Assembly (NCBI GenBank): GCA_021018815.1
Contig: JAITYX010000028.1
Location: 6,737,001 to 6,801,000, forward strand
Direction: 5' to 3'
DNA: 64,000 bases
Origin: Talinum fruticosum
Lineage: Eukaryota; Streptophyta; Magnoliopsida; Caryophyllales; Talinaceae
Positions 1 through 12,239 of this stretch are shown piece after piece. The position numbers were made by a program, and so were the translations under genes. Position 1 is the first letter of the stretch. The number at the start of each line of letters is the position of its first letter. Below the pieces are notes generated by a model. It saw only the letters and a program-made list of their open reading frames with translations, had not been told where the DNA came from and did not search any database.

Positions 1-213
1 AGAATTAGCAGTTAAGTTATACATCCAACTCTTAGCAGCATCTTTTAAAGTAAAACGAATTAATCTCATTCTTATTTCATCATCATAGATATTAGAAAAA
101 TGCATCATAGAAATCACTTTATCAAATTCCATCAAAAACATATATGCATCTTCGTAACCATAGAATTTTGGGAGCATTTGAATATATTCTGGTTTAATCA
201 AATGCATACTTGT
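1..213 (-). pseudogene. Ty3/gypsy gag fragment (Gyp-1)
   Basis: Read on the minus strand, one frame runs to the window edge and gives a Retrotrans_gag-like segment. Visible motifs are IQMLPKFYGYEDAYMFLMEF, then DEIRMRLIRFTLKDAAKSW and YNLTANS, which match the plant gypsy pattern of a 'fxG-edaxxhLxeF' block followed by 'iRLrLfpFsLkdxAkxWlxsL'. Gag forms the particle that packages element RNA in the cytoplasm. The rest of gag and all of pol lie left of the window. Upstream of it on the same strand are an A-rich leader, a primer binding site and an LTR, which is the expected order. The lineage is uncertain; the motif style is nearer Athila-like gags than Tat. Confidence 0.75.
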
Positions 214-727
214 TAGATCCCAACTTAGGTAAATTAAAAAATGAAGAGTTAAAACTCCTTATAGGATAAAAGTGACCATTCAAGGTTCTCTCATATGGTC
301 CAAATCTTTTAGGTTCCCTAACTCAACAACTTATGCACTAAACAACCCTACAAATATATTTTTGGTCTTTTTGTTTTTTTCATTCTTTTTTTGTTTTTTA
401 TCAAAAATAAAATAACTAAAGCTAAAACAAATTTTTTTTAATTTAAACTAAGACATAAAACAACTATACTAGAACTAAATCAGAACGAAAACTAAAACTA
501 AATCAAAAATAACAAAAACTAACTCTAAATAAAACTAAACCTACTAACTAATTAAACTAAAAAAAAAAAAAACTCGGAATCGAAATAAATAAAAAAACTA
601 AGACACTAAGCCAAAATATGAATCTAGAACAAAAACTCAAATTTAAATTAAGACTCAATCAAAAATTCACAAACTGGATTTACAAGCTAATTTCAATTAT
701 CGCCATCCGCAAGCAACAACGCCATTT
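214..727 (-). other. A-rich leader of Gyp-1
   Basis: This stretch sits between the 5' LTR and gag of Gyp-1. It is strongly A-rich on the plus strand, with many repeats of the form aactaaaactaaat, and has no convincing reading frame. It looks like the untranslated leader of the retrotransposon. The short frame at 618-821 crosses the primer binding site and is not a gene. Confidence 0.5.
706..724 (-). promoter_or_regulatory. Primer binding site of Gyp-1
   Basis: On the minus strand TGGCGTTGTTGCTTGCGGA starts two bases after the LTR end. It begins with TGG, the complement of a tRNA CCA end, and resembles the TGGCGCCGTTGCCGGGGA type used by many plant gypsy elements, with several changes. Here reverse transcription of the element would be primed. 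Confidence 0.55.
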
Positions 728-1788
728 TGTTGGAGTGATTTTAGGAAGTACCAGGTGTTTGTCAAACCACGAGGATGGAACCAAATTAAGATCAGATTGC
801 AAAACGAGACTTGAAAACTAAAAAAACTAACCTATCAACCTAAATTTAAAACATAACTATTAAACTAATTTAAACTAACCTGAATCGAAATTTAATAACC
901 GGATTACTAACAATCGGAAAATAACTAAATAGCATTCAGTAACTCATTCTAATAGAAATTCGATACTAAACATCAATAACTAAATTCGACTAATTTAACA
1001 AACTGAATTCAATAACTTAAGGCAAATATCAAGAAACTAGAGCAACAAAGTTAGGAAATTAAAGTGCAAATTTAGAAGATTATACCGGAAAATTCGGATG
1101 TCCATGTCCGGCCTCTCTTCGTCTCGCCATGGTCTTGCTTTTATACTCTCTGTCTCCTTCTCTTTCTTGTGCTCTTGCCGTTTTGCCCTTGTTCGGTTCT
1201 TCTACCCGGTTGTGGATAAACGCCTAGTGGATGAGGATAAAGGTCGATTTCGGGTATGAGGGAGAGATGCATGAGGAAGAAGAAGTTAAGGCAGCGTGGG
1301 AAAGAAAGGAGAAAGATGGAGCGTGAGGAGAGGTTGAGAGAGATCGGGAGTTTGAAGCCGAGAGTAAGGAGGAGGAAAGGCTGGGTTTTCACGGCGTAAG
1401 AGGAAGAAGAGGATGAAGTGGAGAGAAGTGGCTTGTGCGAAGAGGAGAGAGGGAGCAACGTGGGAATTAGGGGGCTATGGTTTCGGTGGATAGGGAGGGT
1501 TTTAAGGGGGGAATGGACGTGGGTTGAAATGGAAGGGAGCCCGAGAAGCTTCTAGGCCGATGGAAAGCTACGGTCAAAAGGACTTGGGCCCCAAGTACAA
1601 GCGGCTAATCTGATTCTTCAAACTTCGGTTCTTTTATTTATTTTTCGGTTTTCTTTCACATTTCCTACAAAAATAAAATAAATCAAATTAAAATTTCTAA
1701 TTTAGTAATTATTAAGGATAAAATAAGATATTAAAGGATATTAAAAATATCATAATTTTTGATTGAATAGTGTGGAGTGTGGATCTCA
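728..1788 (-). repeat. 5' LTR of Gyp-1
   Basis: On the minus strand the segment begins TGAGATCCACACTCC and ends CACTCCAACA, followed at once by the primer binding site. A TATA box (TATAAAAGC, minus strand, 1137-1145) lies inside it, as expected of a U3 region. The outer edge abuts the integrase remnant of Tat-A, so Gyp-1 appears to be inserted in Tat-A pol. The other LTR is outside the window, so the target duplication cannot be tested. Short frames here are shadows. Confidence 0.6.
1137..1145 (-). promoter_or_regulatory. TATA box of Gyp-1 LTR promoter
   Basis: TATAAAAGC on the minus strand within the LTR. It fits the start of the genomic RNA of Gyp-1, which would run leftward through the leader into gag. 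Confidence 0.55.
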
Positions 1789-2810
1789 TATGAATGGTAA
1801 GATGTTATTCCACAAGGTTGAGAGGCTTGGCTATTGCTGGTCGACCATGGTGGCGGATCGCTATGATTTTTGAAAAGGTGCCATTAATGTCGGGTGTACG
1901 CAAATTTACAACACCAACCACCGTCATTTCTCACAGCCTTAGCTTCCTCTTGTCCATTCTCGGTTTAGGGAATAGACATTATTGGCAAGGTCAACCCTAA
2001 GGGAACAGATGGTCACAAATTCGTGCTAGTATCAATTGACTACTTCACAAAATGTGTAGAGGCGGCCTCCTGTACAACCTTGACGTCAAAATAGGTAGCC
2101 AAATTCATTACCTGAAATATCATATGTCACTATGGGGTGCCCCACAAGCTAATTAGTGATCATGGTAGTCATTTTAAGGAGGTAGCAGATTTGCTAGACA
2201 AGTACAAGATCCAACATCATAAATCTTCCCCTATCACCCTCGGAACAATGGAGCAATTGAAGCCACTAATAAAAATATTCGTGAAATAGTGGAGAAGATG
2301 GCGAGTTACTTATAAGGATTGGCCCGACAAGCTGCCTTTCGCATTCTAGGGTTATCAAACTTCTATTAGAGCCTCTACGGGAGCAACACCTTACACCCTA
2401 GTTTATGGCATGGAAGTAGTTCTTCCAATCGAGATTGTCATTCCCTCGTTAAGGATAATAGCTTAAAGCCAAATTCCAAAAGCGAGAATGGCCTAAAGCG
2501 TGCTATGAAGAGTTAGTGTTATGTGAGCGGCGCCTCAAAACCTTGCACAATGTCCAAGTTTACCGGGCGCGTATATCCAGGGGCATTTAATAAGAAATTG
2601 AAGCCTTAAAATCTTCAAATTTGAGATTTAGTTCTTAAGGAAATAAGAGCACCAATTCAAGACCTACGAGGGAAATTTAAGCCCAATCAGCAAGGCCCAT
2701 TTGTACTTAGTCGGATCTTACCCGGCGGAGTGGTGAAATTAACCGATTTAGATGGGGAAGAGATTTTCCTGTACAAAAACTTACATTAGCTAAAGAAGTA
2801 TTATGTATAG
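1789..2810 (+). pseudogene. Tat-type integrase remnant (Tat-A)
   Basis: Integrase inserts the cDNA into the genome. Spread over several frames are LGYCWSTMVADRY and a CRVYANLQ piece of the zinc-binding region, then GIDIIGKVNPKGTDGHKFVL with the first catalytic Asp, YFTKCVEAAS, LISDHGSHFK with the second Asp, NGAIEATNKNIREIVEKM with the catalytic Glu, and WPDKLPF ... STGATPYTLVYGMEVVLPIE. The C-terminal tail DLVLKEIRAPIQDLRGKFKP runs to YKNLH and KKYYV just before a stop at 2808-2810. These are signatures of Tat/Ogre integrases. Stop codons and at least two frameshifts break it, so it is dead. The stretch 1789-1900 is weaker than the rest. Confidence 0.85.
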
Positions 2811-3479
2811 CACAATCCTAGACGACAGAGTCAAGCCCCGCCTAACCAAGCCAGGTTATGGTGGGCGCAGTCACCACCCGGCAACGGTGGGCTGGCAGTG
2901 GAGTTCTTTCTTTTGACTATGTAAGTTGTTTTTAAGCTGTCCGTTTAGATGGTTCCTTTATTTACTTCTCGGATCGTCCAATTACGCGGTCTGTTCACTT
3001 CTTTTATTTATTTTAAGGCGGTCCAATTTATTTTTTTTTACCTTTAAGTGACCGATAAAATATAAAAGTATAGCATAATACTTACTTTTATTTAATAATA
3101 AGTAAGCCTACTAGTCACCTGAATACGTAACTAATAAAGCGAAATCATTGCAAGCATAGTACTTGTAAAATACTAATAACTTGATTCTAAAGAGGCAAAA
3201 CTAAACCTCCTTTTCTTTACTCTATCCTAAGTTCTATTCTATAAGAATGTAAGTCCTAGTCTAAATGTATTTTCTTTCCTTTAGGTCACTAAACTCAGCT
3301 TCGTCATCCCCGGTGAGTTCCTTCGGTTCTTCAATTCTGCGGACCCTCCTTTGTTCAACTTCTTGGGCTTTAGTTTCTCTTCAACGAACAAGTTCGAGTC
3401 ACCCGAGGGTTTATTTGGTGAATTTGGAGAGGGAAGCAACAGGGACAGCTTCCTAAGGATCCATCTCTCTGTTTCTCGG
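2811..3479. other. Post-pol spacer of Tat-A
   Basis: No gene seen. The part around 3040-3110 (gtgaccgataaaatataaaag and following) is clearly related, in inverted orientation, to 17210-17340, which places both stretches just downstream of a Tat pol and supports the assignment of Tat-B. AT-rich sequence around 3000-3130. The small frames at 3265-3456 and 3479-3724 are not supported. Confidence 0.5.
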
Positions 3480-4905
3480 TGCCTTATGCCATTAGGGATT
3501 TACTTCTATTATCCACTCTAGATAATAGGGAGAAACAGAAGTATTGGGTGCGTCCGGAGGTGTCAACAACTTCGGCAGGATCATCTAGTATTCGGGCCAC
3601 AACTTTCTCTCGGTTAGAGCTACCAAACCCTTTGAACAAATCAAAGGTAATAGGCCAGATGAAGTCCAACAAAGGAATCATTTGCTCTCTTCCCATCTAT
3701 CGCAACACATGGTCAAGGAAGTAGTAGGAATTGTTCTCTAGGCACAACAAACGTATAAAAGGGTGCTTTGCGAGGTATGCGTTTTGAACTAGGACACCTT
3801 CTAATGCACAATGTACCAAACTACATCATTACTTGTGATTCTTGAGGTATTCCTCCAACCAAGAAGTCAGGTGATCAGCTATCACCGCTTTTCGTTTTCA
3901 CTAACGTAGTAAATCGCTAAGTACACATCAACGTTTTTAGGAGCCTGAATCGGCTTTAGATGCTCAATTAACTAGATTTACACATCATAGATGCAAAATT
4001 AAAATTAGTGTCCTGCACAGTCAAGGTCCAATCTTGTTTGGCCCAATAGGAACAAAATAAAATAAATAAAAAAAGGGGAAGCGAAATATAGAGTCTTCCA
4101 GGCATGAAACAGAGGCGTTTTCAGCCTCGGCGGTGCCAAACGACCATCATGTGGCCAACGCCGGCTACGTATCCTCGCTGTTTGGTCTCGTTCGTCGTCG
4201 TGTGCTTAAGCTGGAACAATAGGGGGCTCCTGGAGAAGTCTTCCTTGGAATTTTCTTCAACCCGTTCTAAGCTTATTATTGTCTCAAAAATTATTAGAGT
4301 TAGAGAATAATAATTCTCTAATTGTTCAACTAAACTCAAGAGTGCCGCTAGCGTCAAGTTCCCGTGACCTTCTACCAGTAGGAATCCACCTATCATACAA
4401 GTGATAATGGCTCGTCGCCTCGGGATAATGATTTCTTCGAGTGAAGGCATACATGTTTCGATAATATTTCATTAAGTTGGTCGATTTACTCAATTCCCAA
4501 TGAGAATCCACCCTTGATTCTTATTACTTAGTTTGAGCAAGTATTTGTAAGTCTCGTGGAGAATTTTTGATGATTTGGGTATAACTAATTTTGTTCGCTA
4601 CGATCTGCCTAGTATAGCGTCGAATTCTTTAAGCGGGGGCACAGTTCCTTATCCTCAAACCCGAAGACGTGATGGTGAGGATCCCAAAAGGCCACAGCGA
4701 CCCTTAAGAAAGTCTAATAGACCTTCACTTAGTGAATGCTAAATATGACATTCAGCCCGTAGTTTGATAACCCGAGATCTATCCATATTACTCATCTCAT
4801 GCATCCACCTTATTAGCTCAATCATGAAGTTCGTATCTTTTGGACGGAAGTGGAGGATGTAGTATGCTCTTAATTTGGTTCACGAAGGTTTTTTGAGTTA
4901 GGCAT
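3480..4905 (-). pseudogene. Antisense mobile-domain-like gene of Tat-A (DUF7745-like)
   Basis: A degenerate gene on the strand opposite to Tat-A pol. Recognisable pieces in order: YILHFRPKDTNFMIELIRWM, then GLLDFLKGRCGLLGSSPSR and VPPLKEFDAILGRS, then MPSLEEIIIPRRRAIITCMI (protein ending in GGFLLVEGHG), LAALLSLVEQLENYYSLTLI, SPLLFQLKH, SWLEEYLKNHK, and finally GREQMIPLLDFIWPITFDLF. The pattern fits the plant families related to the plant mobile domain (DUF7745-like), which occur in retrotransposons as extra ORFs. Function unknown. A homologous remnant lies antisense to Tat-B at 15998-16860. At least three frameshifts and several stops. The ATG at 4905-4903 is a guess because it lies very near the TATA box at 4927-4936; a later start is possible. 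Confidence 0.6.
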
Positions 4906-4926
4906 TTTTTAAGCACTGCGTGGATC

Positions 4927-4936
4927 CTATTTATAG
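4927..4936 (-). promoter_or_regulatory. TATA box in front of the antisense DUF7745-like gene
   Basis: The minus strand reads CCCCTATAAATAGGATCC, a near-consensus TATA box directly upstream of the antisense gene. The same core, CTATAAATAG, is palindromic, so the strand choice rests on the gene downstream. Confidence 0.5.
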
Positions 4937-6368
4937 GGGTTTTACGTAGTTATAAGTGTCCTACTGTAACAATCACTGTAGAGTCGATAACACCCTGTCA
5001 TTCACCGGTGGCGGGCACCGAGCCACGGCCACAGTTAGGTCCGTTCCGCAGTTTTCTTTGGCCCGAGCACTCCTTCAACCTTATTATTTTCCTACCCCGG
5101 TCCGTTGTCTGCAGAACATTTTAATATTTTGGACCATGCACTTGCGATTTTCTTTTTTTATTTTTATTATTTTCTTTTGGGGGAAAAGGGGCTAGTGCAA
5201 TTTTTTTTATTCGTCTTTGTAAATTTCCTTAAGTCCTTTTTGCATCATATTAAATAAAAGAACACATTTCTTAGAATTGGGTCTTGCACTTTATCCCATT
5301 GCATAAGAGTCCTCATTACAAAGCAAATACTAAATAAACAAACACCCTACAAGGGACTCCCTAATCATCAACGATGAAAGCGACAAGGAATCTTCTAAGC
5401 ATTGTTATTAGAATCGTCATCAAAGATGTAATTCCCCGAAGTCCTCAATAACGAGATGTGGAGAACCGACCACCTTCATCACCTTGATAAGAGCTACCTC
5501 CGTGGTCCCATGATTACAAAGCTTCATGCGTTGGCCCACTTGTACAGAGATCGAGGAAAATAAAGAGGATTTCCATGACGGACGAAAGCCTACGAGGGCA
5601 AGTTGTTTAAGCTCTCCTTAGAAAAGCTAGGTCCCGCACCAGAAGCACTAGGCCGGAAGTGCTAGGTCCTGCCTCGGAAGCACTCCTATGATGCCCACGT
5701 CGTGAACAACGTTGTGAAAAACATTGTCTAATAGTATTGCTAGAAGGTGCTTGTTGGTTGGATGGGTGTGTTTGTGTCCTGGGTACACCAGGAAGACTAC
5801 CAGAATGATTGGGCAATTAGCACTCACTAAAAGCTCAATAAAATTAGCACTCCACTAATTAAGGACTTACCCGGAAAGTAAGGAAGGATCACCCGAGCAA
5901 AGAAGTTTTGGATTCCTTGGAGAGCGAGACTAAAGATTCATGGACATAGTCCGGGATTGTTCTCGATCATACTATGAAAACCGATACTATGGTGTTAGCC
6001 AAATATACTTTTAGCATACATCTAGAAGCGAAAAGCATGAATTCTTACCCCTCGCAAATTCCTAGGGAAAAGATGCCCAACACATTCTTCCTTCGGGATC
6101 TCGGGAATTCTTACGTAACAAGGAGATTCCCGGGAAGAGTAACATCCACATCAAGGCTTGGGATATGGATGTACGTCGGTGTGAGCTACCGAAAGGTGAA
6201 GTTAATTTCCATGCAAGAAATTTAGCTATGATAAGGAAATAGTTGAGAGCTCACCATTTAGGTCATGATCCGTGTCACATGGTGGGCATAGGATGTGTTT
6301 AATTTTAGAAATGAGGTAAAAGGATACCCCCACAATAGCGAGTTGCTTGCTTATTTGGATAAAGGGAG
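4937..6368. other. Tat-A region between the two antisense genes
   Basis: No clear gene. Minus-strand pieces near 5450-5820 (for example 5607-5816, Ser/Arg/Gly-rich) and 6226-6363 may be the weakly conserved C-terminal part of the antisense plant-mobile-domain gene that starts at 13369, but no motif proves it. A T-rich tract and a short purine run lie at 5140-5200. Confidence 0.3.
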
Positions 6369-7903
6369 TCGAAGACTCGGAATTTGCATGTATAACATTC
6401 CGGGTGACTGTCAAGGAATCGGGTATAAACTCAATCTCTTATAAGTTTTGATTACAAGTCATTCTAAGTGATATAGAAACTTTTACGAGCGATACGAGAA
6501 CCTTTTACGAGTGTTACGAAACTACTACCTAAGTTTTCATTTGTTTTTGAGTTACTCATAAAGCATACTCTTACTCATCTTTTCACATCCGTAGTTACGA
6601 GTCGGTCGGACAACACTCGGATATATCGCATGTTCAAACACTCGCTCTAACATGCTTAAACAAAGGTCCGACTTCATATTCCAAGTTCGGATGAATTACG
6701 GCTTTAGTTCATCTCTTCTAGTCGACTTATTTTGTTTGAACCATATCTGTCTAGATCAAGCATTCTTTCTCTAATATTCAATACCTAACTTGATCTTTCT
6801 CCGGACAGATTCGAGATGGAATTTGAGTATAATGAATATTAGACTCGGAAAATTCCATTCCTTTCCGACTCGAGATAATTATGCACTTAATTATCTTAAT
6901 TAAATGACTATCTATGTCTAATCTTGGACCAAAGTATTTTGTACTTTGAGAACCAAAATTTGATTTACTTTTGTAGGTTATTTAAACGAGGTTATCCTAC
7001 TTTTGAACTACAAAAGTAACCGGCTTCAAGATGTCAAATCACAAGCGAGACAAGGCTTTTTCTACTTTTGACCAAGGCCTAGAAACCGTGTCGGGGTTGT
7101 CCGTTTCCAAAACTAGAAATCTTCGACGCTAAGCTCAACGATGGTTTCCACCCTACTTTTTAGACACCACCAATGGATTACGACATCCTAAGGAGTCAAA
7201 AGCCGTTGCACAACGTTCACAACTCAACGGATCTTTTCGAGTGACTCGGAAAAACCGTTACAATGGTCATAGAGGATTTTTAATCGGAAGATAGTCACAA
7301 CGGCTAATCTGCTTGGTCATCTATATATAGAAGCCAACTCTCAAGACTTGAAGATTTTGGAACAATTGTCATTACACATACATAAGCAAAAGTCCTCGTA
7401 TTCATATTCAATTTTCCACTTACAACTCCAATTCCGCACTTAACATCTTTCCGGGTTGTAAGGTCTTGTAATCGAGTCACAACTTTCATTCTTACTTACT
7501 GAGTAAGATCGCTTGACGAGCTGTAAGCGTTAACTCAGCTCGGTTGTCCCTAGTCTGTAAAGGTTACCTCGGTTAGGAAGTACTATATTAGATAAGGGAA
7601 TTTCGAGTCTAGGAAAACCTTGTAAGGAATTGTCTAAGGGAGCAATTCGGTTGAGTCTATCTACTGTATTTTTGGATTCAATATGGTGGATTTGACTTGG
7701 TGCTTGGATTAGCACTGACCGTGGTTTTACGCCCCGGGAGGGTTTCCACGTAATTTACGAGTTATCATTTTTCTAAGTCCAATCTAGACTCGGATTGCAT
7801 CAAAGTCAGTTTTAGACTTTATTATTCCATTTATTGCTTAAATTTTCTCATCACCCTATTCACCCCCTCTAGGGTGACTAACTCTCTCCAAGAGCAAACC
7901 TTC
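6369..7903 (+). repeat. Solo Sirevirus-type copia LTR (sLTR-1)
   Basis: LTR of the same family as those of Cop-1 and Cop-3. It begins TCGAAGACTCGG (from TGAAGACTCGG) and ends ...CACCCTATTCACCCCCTCT, AGGGTGAC, AGAGCAAACCTTC. A perfect 5 bp duplication, GGGAG, flanks it at 6364-6368 and 7904-7908, and no internal domain is present, so it is a solo LTR left by recombination. TATA box at 7321-7330. The exact last base (C or G) is ambiguous by one position because it overlaps the duplication. It sits in Tat-A between pol and 3' LTR. Confidence 0.88.
7321..7330 (+). promoter_or_regulatory. TATA box of sLTR-1
   Basis: CTATATATAG followed by AAGCC, at the same LTR position as CTATAAATAGAAGCC in two other copies of this family (35586 and 36638). 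Confidence 0.6.
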
Positions 7904-9797
7904 GGGAGCAAAACTAAAACATGGTCAGAGGTGGATCAACCAGAACAAACGGAGGCCATGCGTTGACCGGGATTTGAGGTATGACTCTCTCCCTAAGATA
8001 CCTGCAAAATCCAAAAGGACCTTCAAATAAGATTCTCCTTTCACTCAATTCTCGTGGAACAACAACGGTTGGAGGTTGTTGGAGTTGGGCCCAAGGATGA
8101 AAGTTAGCCTACATTCAAATTTTGTTAAGAAATAAGCTAGCAAGAATGAAAGGCATCAAGAAAACGCATGAAAAACAATATATAATCAAGGCTGGAGTCC
8201 ACCACGGGCGAGTCCTACAAGTCGTAGGCGAGGGCAAAAAGCTACACAAAGTGATAAAAAGTCTCTAAAGCATATTTTGAGGCAACTTTTTAGATTAAAG
8301 AGGAATACCGAGGTCACATGATTGAGGGTTGATCTCAAGAAGTCTATCCCATGAATTTTACCTAATTGAAGATAGACCTTAGCCCACGATACGGAGGTCG
8401 GTAATACGGGACGACGAACCAGGAGAAAAATGTGGGAAATATTCATATAACCATGGCTACATTTTCACAAATCAAGGTTTTTTTTTATCCACACGAGATG
8501 AAACAAATATATATTTTGGAGAAAAGGAGAATTTGAGCATACCTCAAAAATTTTGCACAAGATATTTAACGGTAAATAATTGGTTGAATGTGGCTCTAGT
8601 TTTGTGTGTCGCACACCGGCACGGAGGCACCTAATGAGGCAAATATATGCATCAGCCCCTAGTTGAGCTCTTTTATTTTGTCAAGGTCCGCTAAGTTCAC
8701 GAAATAGTGAACATGAACTTTAGCGACTTTATTGGAGAAAAGAATCGTACTCAAGAGAGGAGCAAGCACCACTTGGACTTGTTGTTAAGGACATTGTTGA
8801 GGCCAAAACCTAACATCTTCGAGAGGCCTCAAAAGGACAAAATACTCAAACAAAATTCTAATGGGGAAACCTATCAGCCACCGAGCCAAAGAGGCGACGA
8901 AGATAGTCACGGTTTTTATACAAGTTCCGGTCATAGGTTAGAGATTGTCTCGAGAAGCTCAAACCGAATAAAACAGACAAAATCAAAATGCGTTATGGTT
9001 ATTTCCCCCAAGGGAAGGTGAAAAGTTTTGGTAGTATCCCAAAAACCATCACTAATAGCCCTAATAGGACCCCTCTCCCTTATGTCGGTAAGGTGGTTCA
9101 AAGCTAGATAAAGAGGACAAAATCCGGTAGTATACACGACATCTTCTAGAGGAAAGTTCATCCTCTTGCTTGTATCTATGAATTTAGGGATAGCTCCAAG
9201 TACTACGAATAGTGCCTTTCTACCGAGAGAAAAATACAATAAGATTTTAGTTGTTGAAGAGTTATTCTCAATGGGTAAAAAGGAAATTTAAGCCAACTAG
9301 CTTACTGAAGGAGTGATGGCCAAAGAAGAAACATGACTCTCGGCCTCGACCAAGAGGTCCCTCGGGGTTCCACTTGTACTTGTGGACGCCATTCCCATTC
9401 AAGGAAGTTGTCTTGAACAAGTTTCTCGGCTTTTGTAACACCCCGAAACTTAATCTTAATTAATTATTTTAAATTTGCACTTTATCGTCTTAATATTGTT
9501 TAAGAGCAGTGAGTCGCACACAATATGAAATCGAAATAAAAGATGCGAACAAATTTAATAATCGTAAATAATAATTGGTGATTCGTACAAATTTACGTTT
9601 GTACTACGAATGTATATATGTTCGAATAATTTCATTCCGAATATGAATAAATTAAATTAATAAGTAAAATAAAATAAAATAAAACAAGTATATATATAAA
9701 TATATATATACAAATTATTATAACACAAATAAAATTTAAAAAAAAAAAAGAAGATGGTAGAAGGATCGGGAAAATAAGTGAAGAAGGGGAAGGAGCT

Positions 9798-10310
9798 TTG
9801 AAAACCACTAAATATCGTCCATCCCTCGGGTACCTCTGTCTCTCTCCTCCCCTTCACTCCCTGTCACTCCCTCTCACTGTCGACTTCCACCGCTGGCCAG
9901 CCGTCACCACCGGCCTCTTCTGCCGCCACCGCCGCCTCGGCCACCACCCTGTTACCACCGTCGCATCTCTCACTCCTCTTCGCTTTGTTCCGCATCGAGT
10001 AGGGGCCGTCCCGCCCCTGCTGCTGCCACCGCGAGCAGAGCCTCGCCAGCCGCTGCTGCCCCACCCGGCCGGACGCCGGCGCTGCTACCGTCCCCCTCTC
10101 TGCTGCCAGCACCTTCTTCTCTCCCCTTTCCTCTATTTCGTGTCAAGCGGGCAGGACAACCTCGCGGCTGCTGTGCTTTGTCGGGACAAGCGCCGGCCTC
10201 CGGCTGCGGCCCGACTCCTCCGCCGGCGCCGACGCCGCCAACCAACCTCTCACGCGGCCGAATATCCACCACTGAACCACCACCATCTGATTTCACATCG
10301 AACCCAATTG
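9798..10310. other. C-rich, strand-skewed segment in bigLTR-1
   Basis: Pyrimidine-rich, GC-rich stretch with overlapping open frames on both strands (9798-10346 plus, 9970-10332 minus). The proteins are low-complexity Pro/Leu/Arg-rich without motifs, as expected from base composition. It probably belongs to the U3/R part of the LTR. Not called as a gene. Confidence 0.4.
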
Positions 10311-12239
10311 AGGTATATCTCCACATCTCCAATCCTTAATTTCTAAGCAAATTCTATCACAAATTTATGTTATTATTGAATAATGAGACAAGTATATGTG
10401 AATTGTGAATTGATTATGGTGGAAGTGAAGGAATTGTGGAAGTAAATGAAATTAGATTTAGAGATTATTATGTGTTGAGGTAGAATTGGAAATTGATTTG
10501 GGTTTATTTGTAATTATGAATGTGTTTGTTTAACTTTAATATGAGTATGAATGAATTATTTGGTTGTGGAGGAATTGAAAGAAAGATATTGAGGATGATT
10601 AGAAATATGAACATGTATATTGGGAGTTGGTTTAAAGAACGTGTAAATAAGACATTGCAGATTGATAGAGGATTGAATTTATTGGTTTGTATGGGTGCTA
10701 AACTTGAGTAAATTAACGTAATTGAGTCTTGGTCTAATTGTACAAGTGCGAATTAATTTGAAATGTAGAAAGTGGATGAGATTATAGATATATGATCATG
10801 GAGAAAGTGATTAAAATTAGGTTATGTTAAGCTTGATTGAAAAATGAAATTGGGTTGTACTTGGGAACTTTATTGAAATTAATAGAGACCTTGGTGGAGT
10901 TAGTAATTTGGTGATAATAAGTAATATGGTGGTGAAAAGACAAGAACAATTCAATGTGTGATGATCTTTGCGAGAATTCGAAAAATTACTTAGAGCGAGA
11001 CTTGACTTTGAGAAGAAAATTGGAATGTTGAATTGAGTAGGAGGGGAGGGGAAAAGAAATTTACAGAATTAAAGGAAGTTAGAAATTCAAATGAATTTGA
11101 GTAATAAGTTGGGAATTAGAGGAAGTCAAATGTGAAAAGTTTATCACAAATAGAGAGTAACTATTAAGTTTACTAATGCATAAATCAAATTACTTCCTGA
11201 AAACATAAAAGCCACAGGAACAACATGCTCGAAGAAAATAACGAAAGCGATGTTTAAAGGATAACGAACAATTACCTTAGGTACGTTACTATTTGCACTT
11301 TCAAAAATATCTAAATGTTAACATGTTAATGAGTTTCACTATTTATCTATGACACACTAAATCATTAACTTATTATTGGTAGTACTCATAAAGGAATTAA
11401 TCATACGGATCCATCTCCCGAAAATCGTGATTTCTATAATTAAATTGCTTAACCGGAGCCTTAGCTATAAATATATATGTCGCAATCAAAAATCGAAAAG
11501 TGCATAAACACAAGAAAATGAGAATATTAACGAGATTGTATCTTGGTTTGTATACTTGGTTTGAAACTTGGTTATTGTGATGGTAGATATTCTCCGGCGT
11601 GTGACCGTTGAGTTGTGTACTCCGAGCGTGTGGCTCGTTGAGTTTTATTGTGGATTTTATGCAGGTTTTTAAGGCTTTTAGCCTAATGGTTAGGCCATGT
11701 TTCAAACGAAACTCGCCAAAATTTTTAGAAAATTGAAAAACCAAACCGACACCTTAAGTAGGAAGTATATTTGGGTTACGAGATAAGAGAACATTTGGGC
11801 ATACTAGATAAAACGAGTGGTACAAGTAAGGTTAGGCTACATTAAACACGAGACTAGAGATGATAGAAGCAAAAGATCAAACTTGAGCTTTATTACAAGA
11901 ATGGTGAATTAAACTCATCAATCGTTATATACAAATTCAAACTATATCATCAATAACTTATTTCTGGCAAACGTATGAATATCGAGCTCAAAAGGAAACA
12001 ATATGGTTAGGTACGCGAAAAGTAAAAGTTTGGTGATCGTAAATGCATATAAATATTGTTAAAGGACTAGTAATCTACAAAAGTAGATTCGTTTTGGAAA
12101 CGAATTCGAATTGGAATTGTGTTGCGAAACAATCGATCATTGAAGCGTTTGGCACACTCGAGGTACGTTATTGCTTATACCTTTTCCAAAGCGTTCATCT
12201 TTATTATTGAGTTTCTTGTTTTACTAATATAAATAATTT

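Noticed and set aside
1141..1458. Frame on the minus strand in the Gyp-1 LTR
   Set aside because: Lies in the transcribed part of the LTR, Ser/Leu-rich, no domain; more likely untranslated.
9798..10346. 182-residue open frame on the plus strand
   Set aside because: Low-complexity Pro/Leu/Arg/His protein in a C-rich part of a solo LTR; both strands are open and no motif is present.
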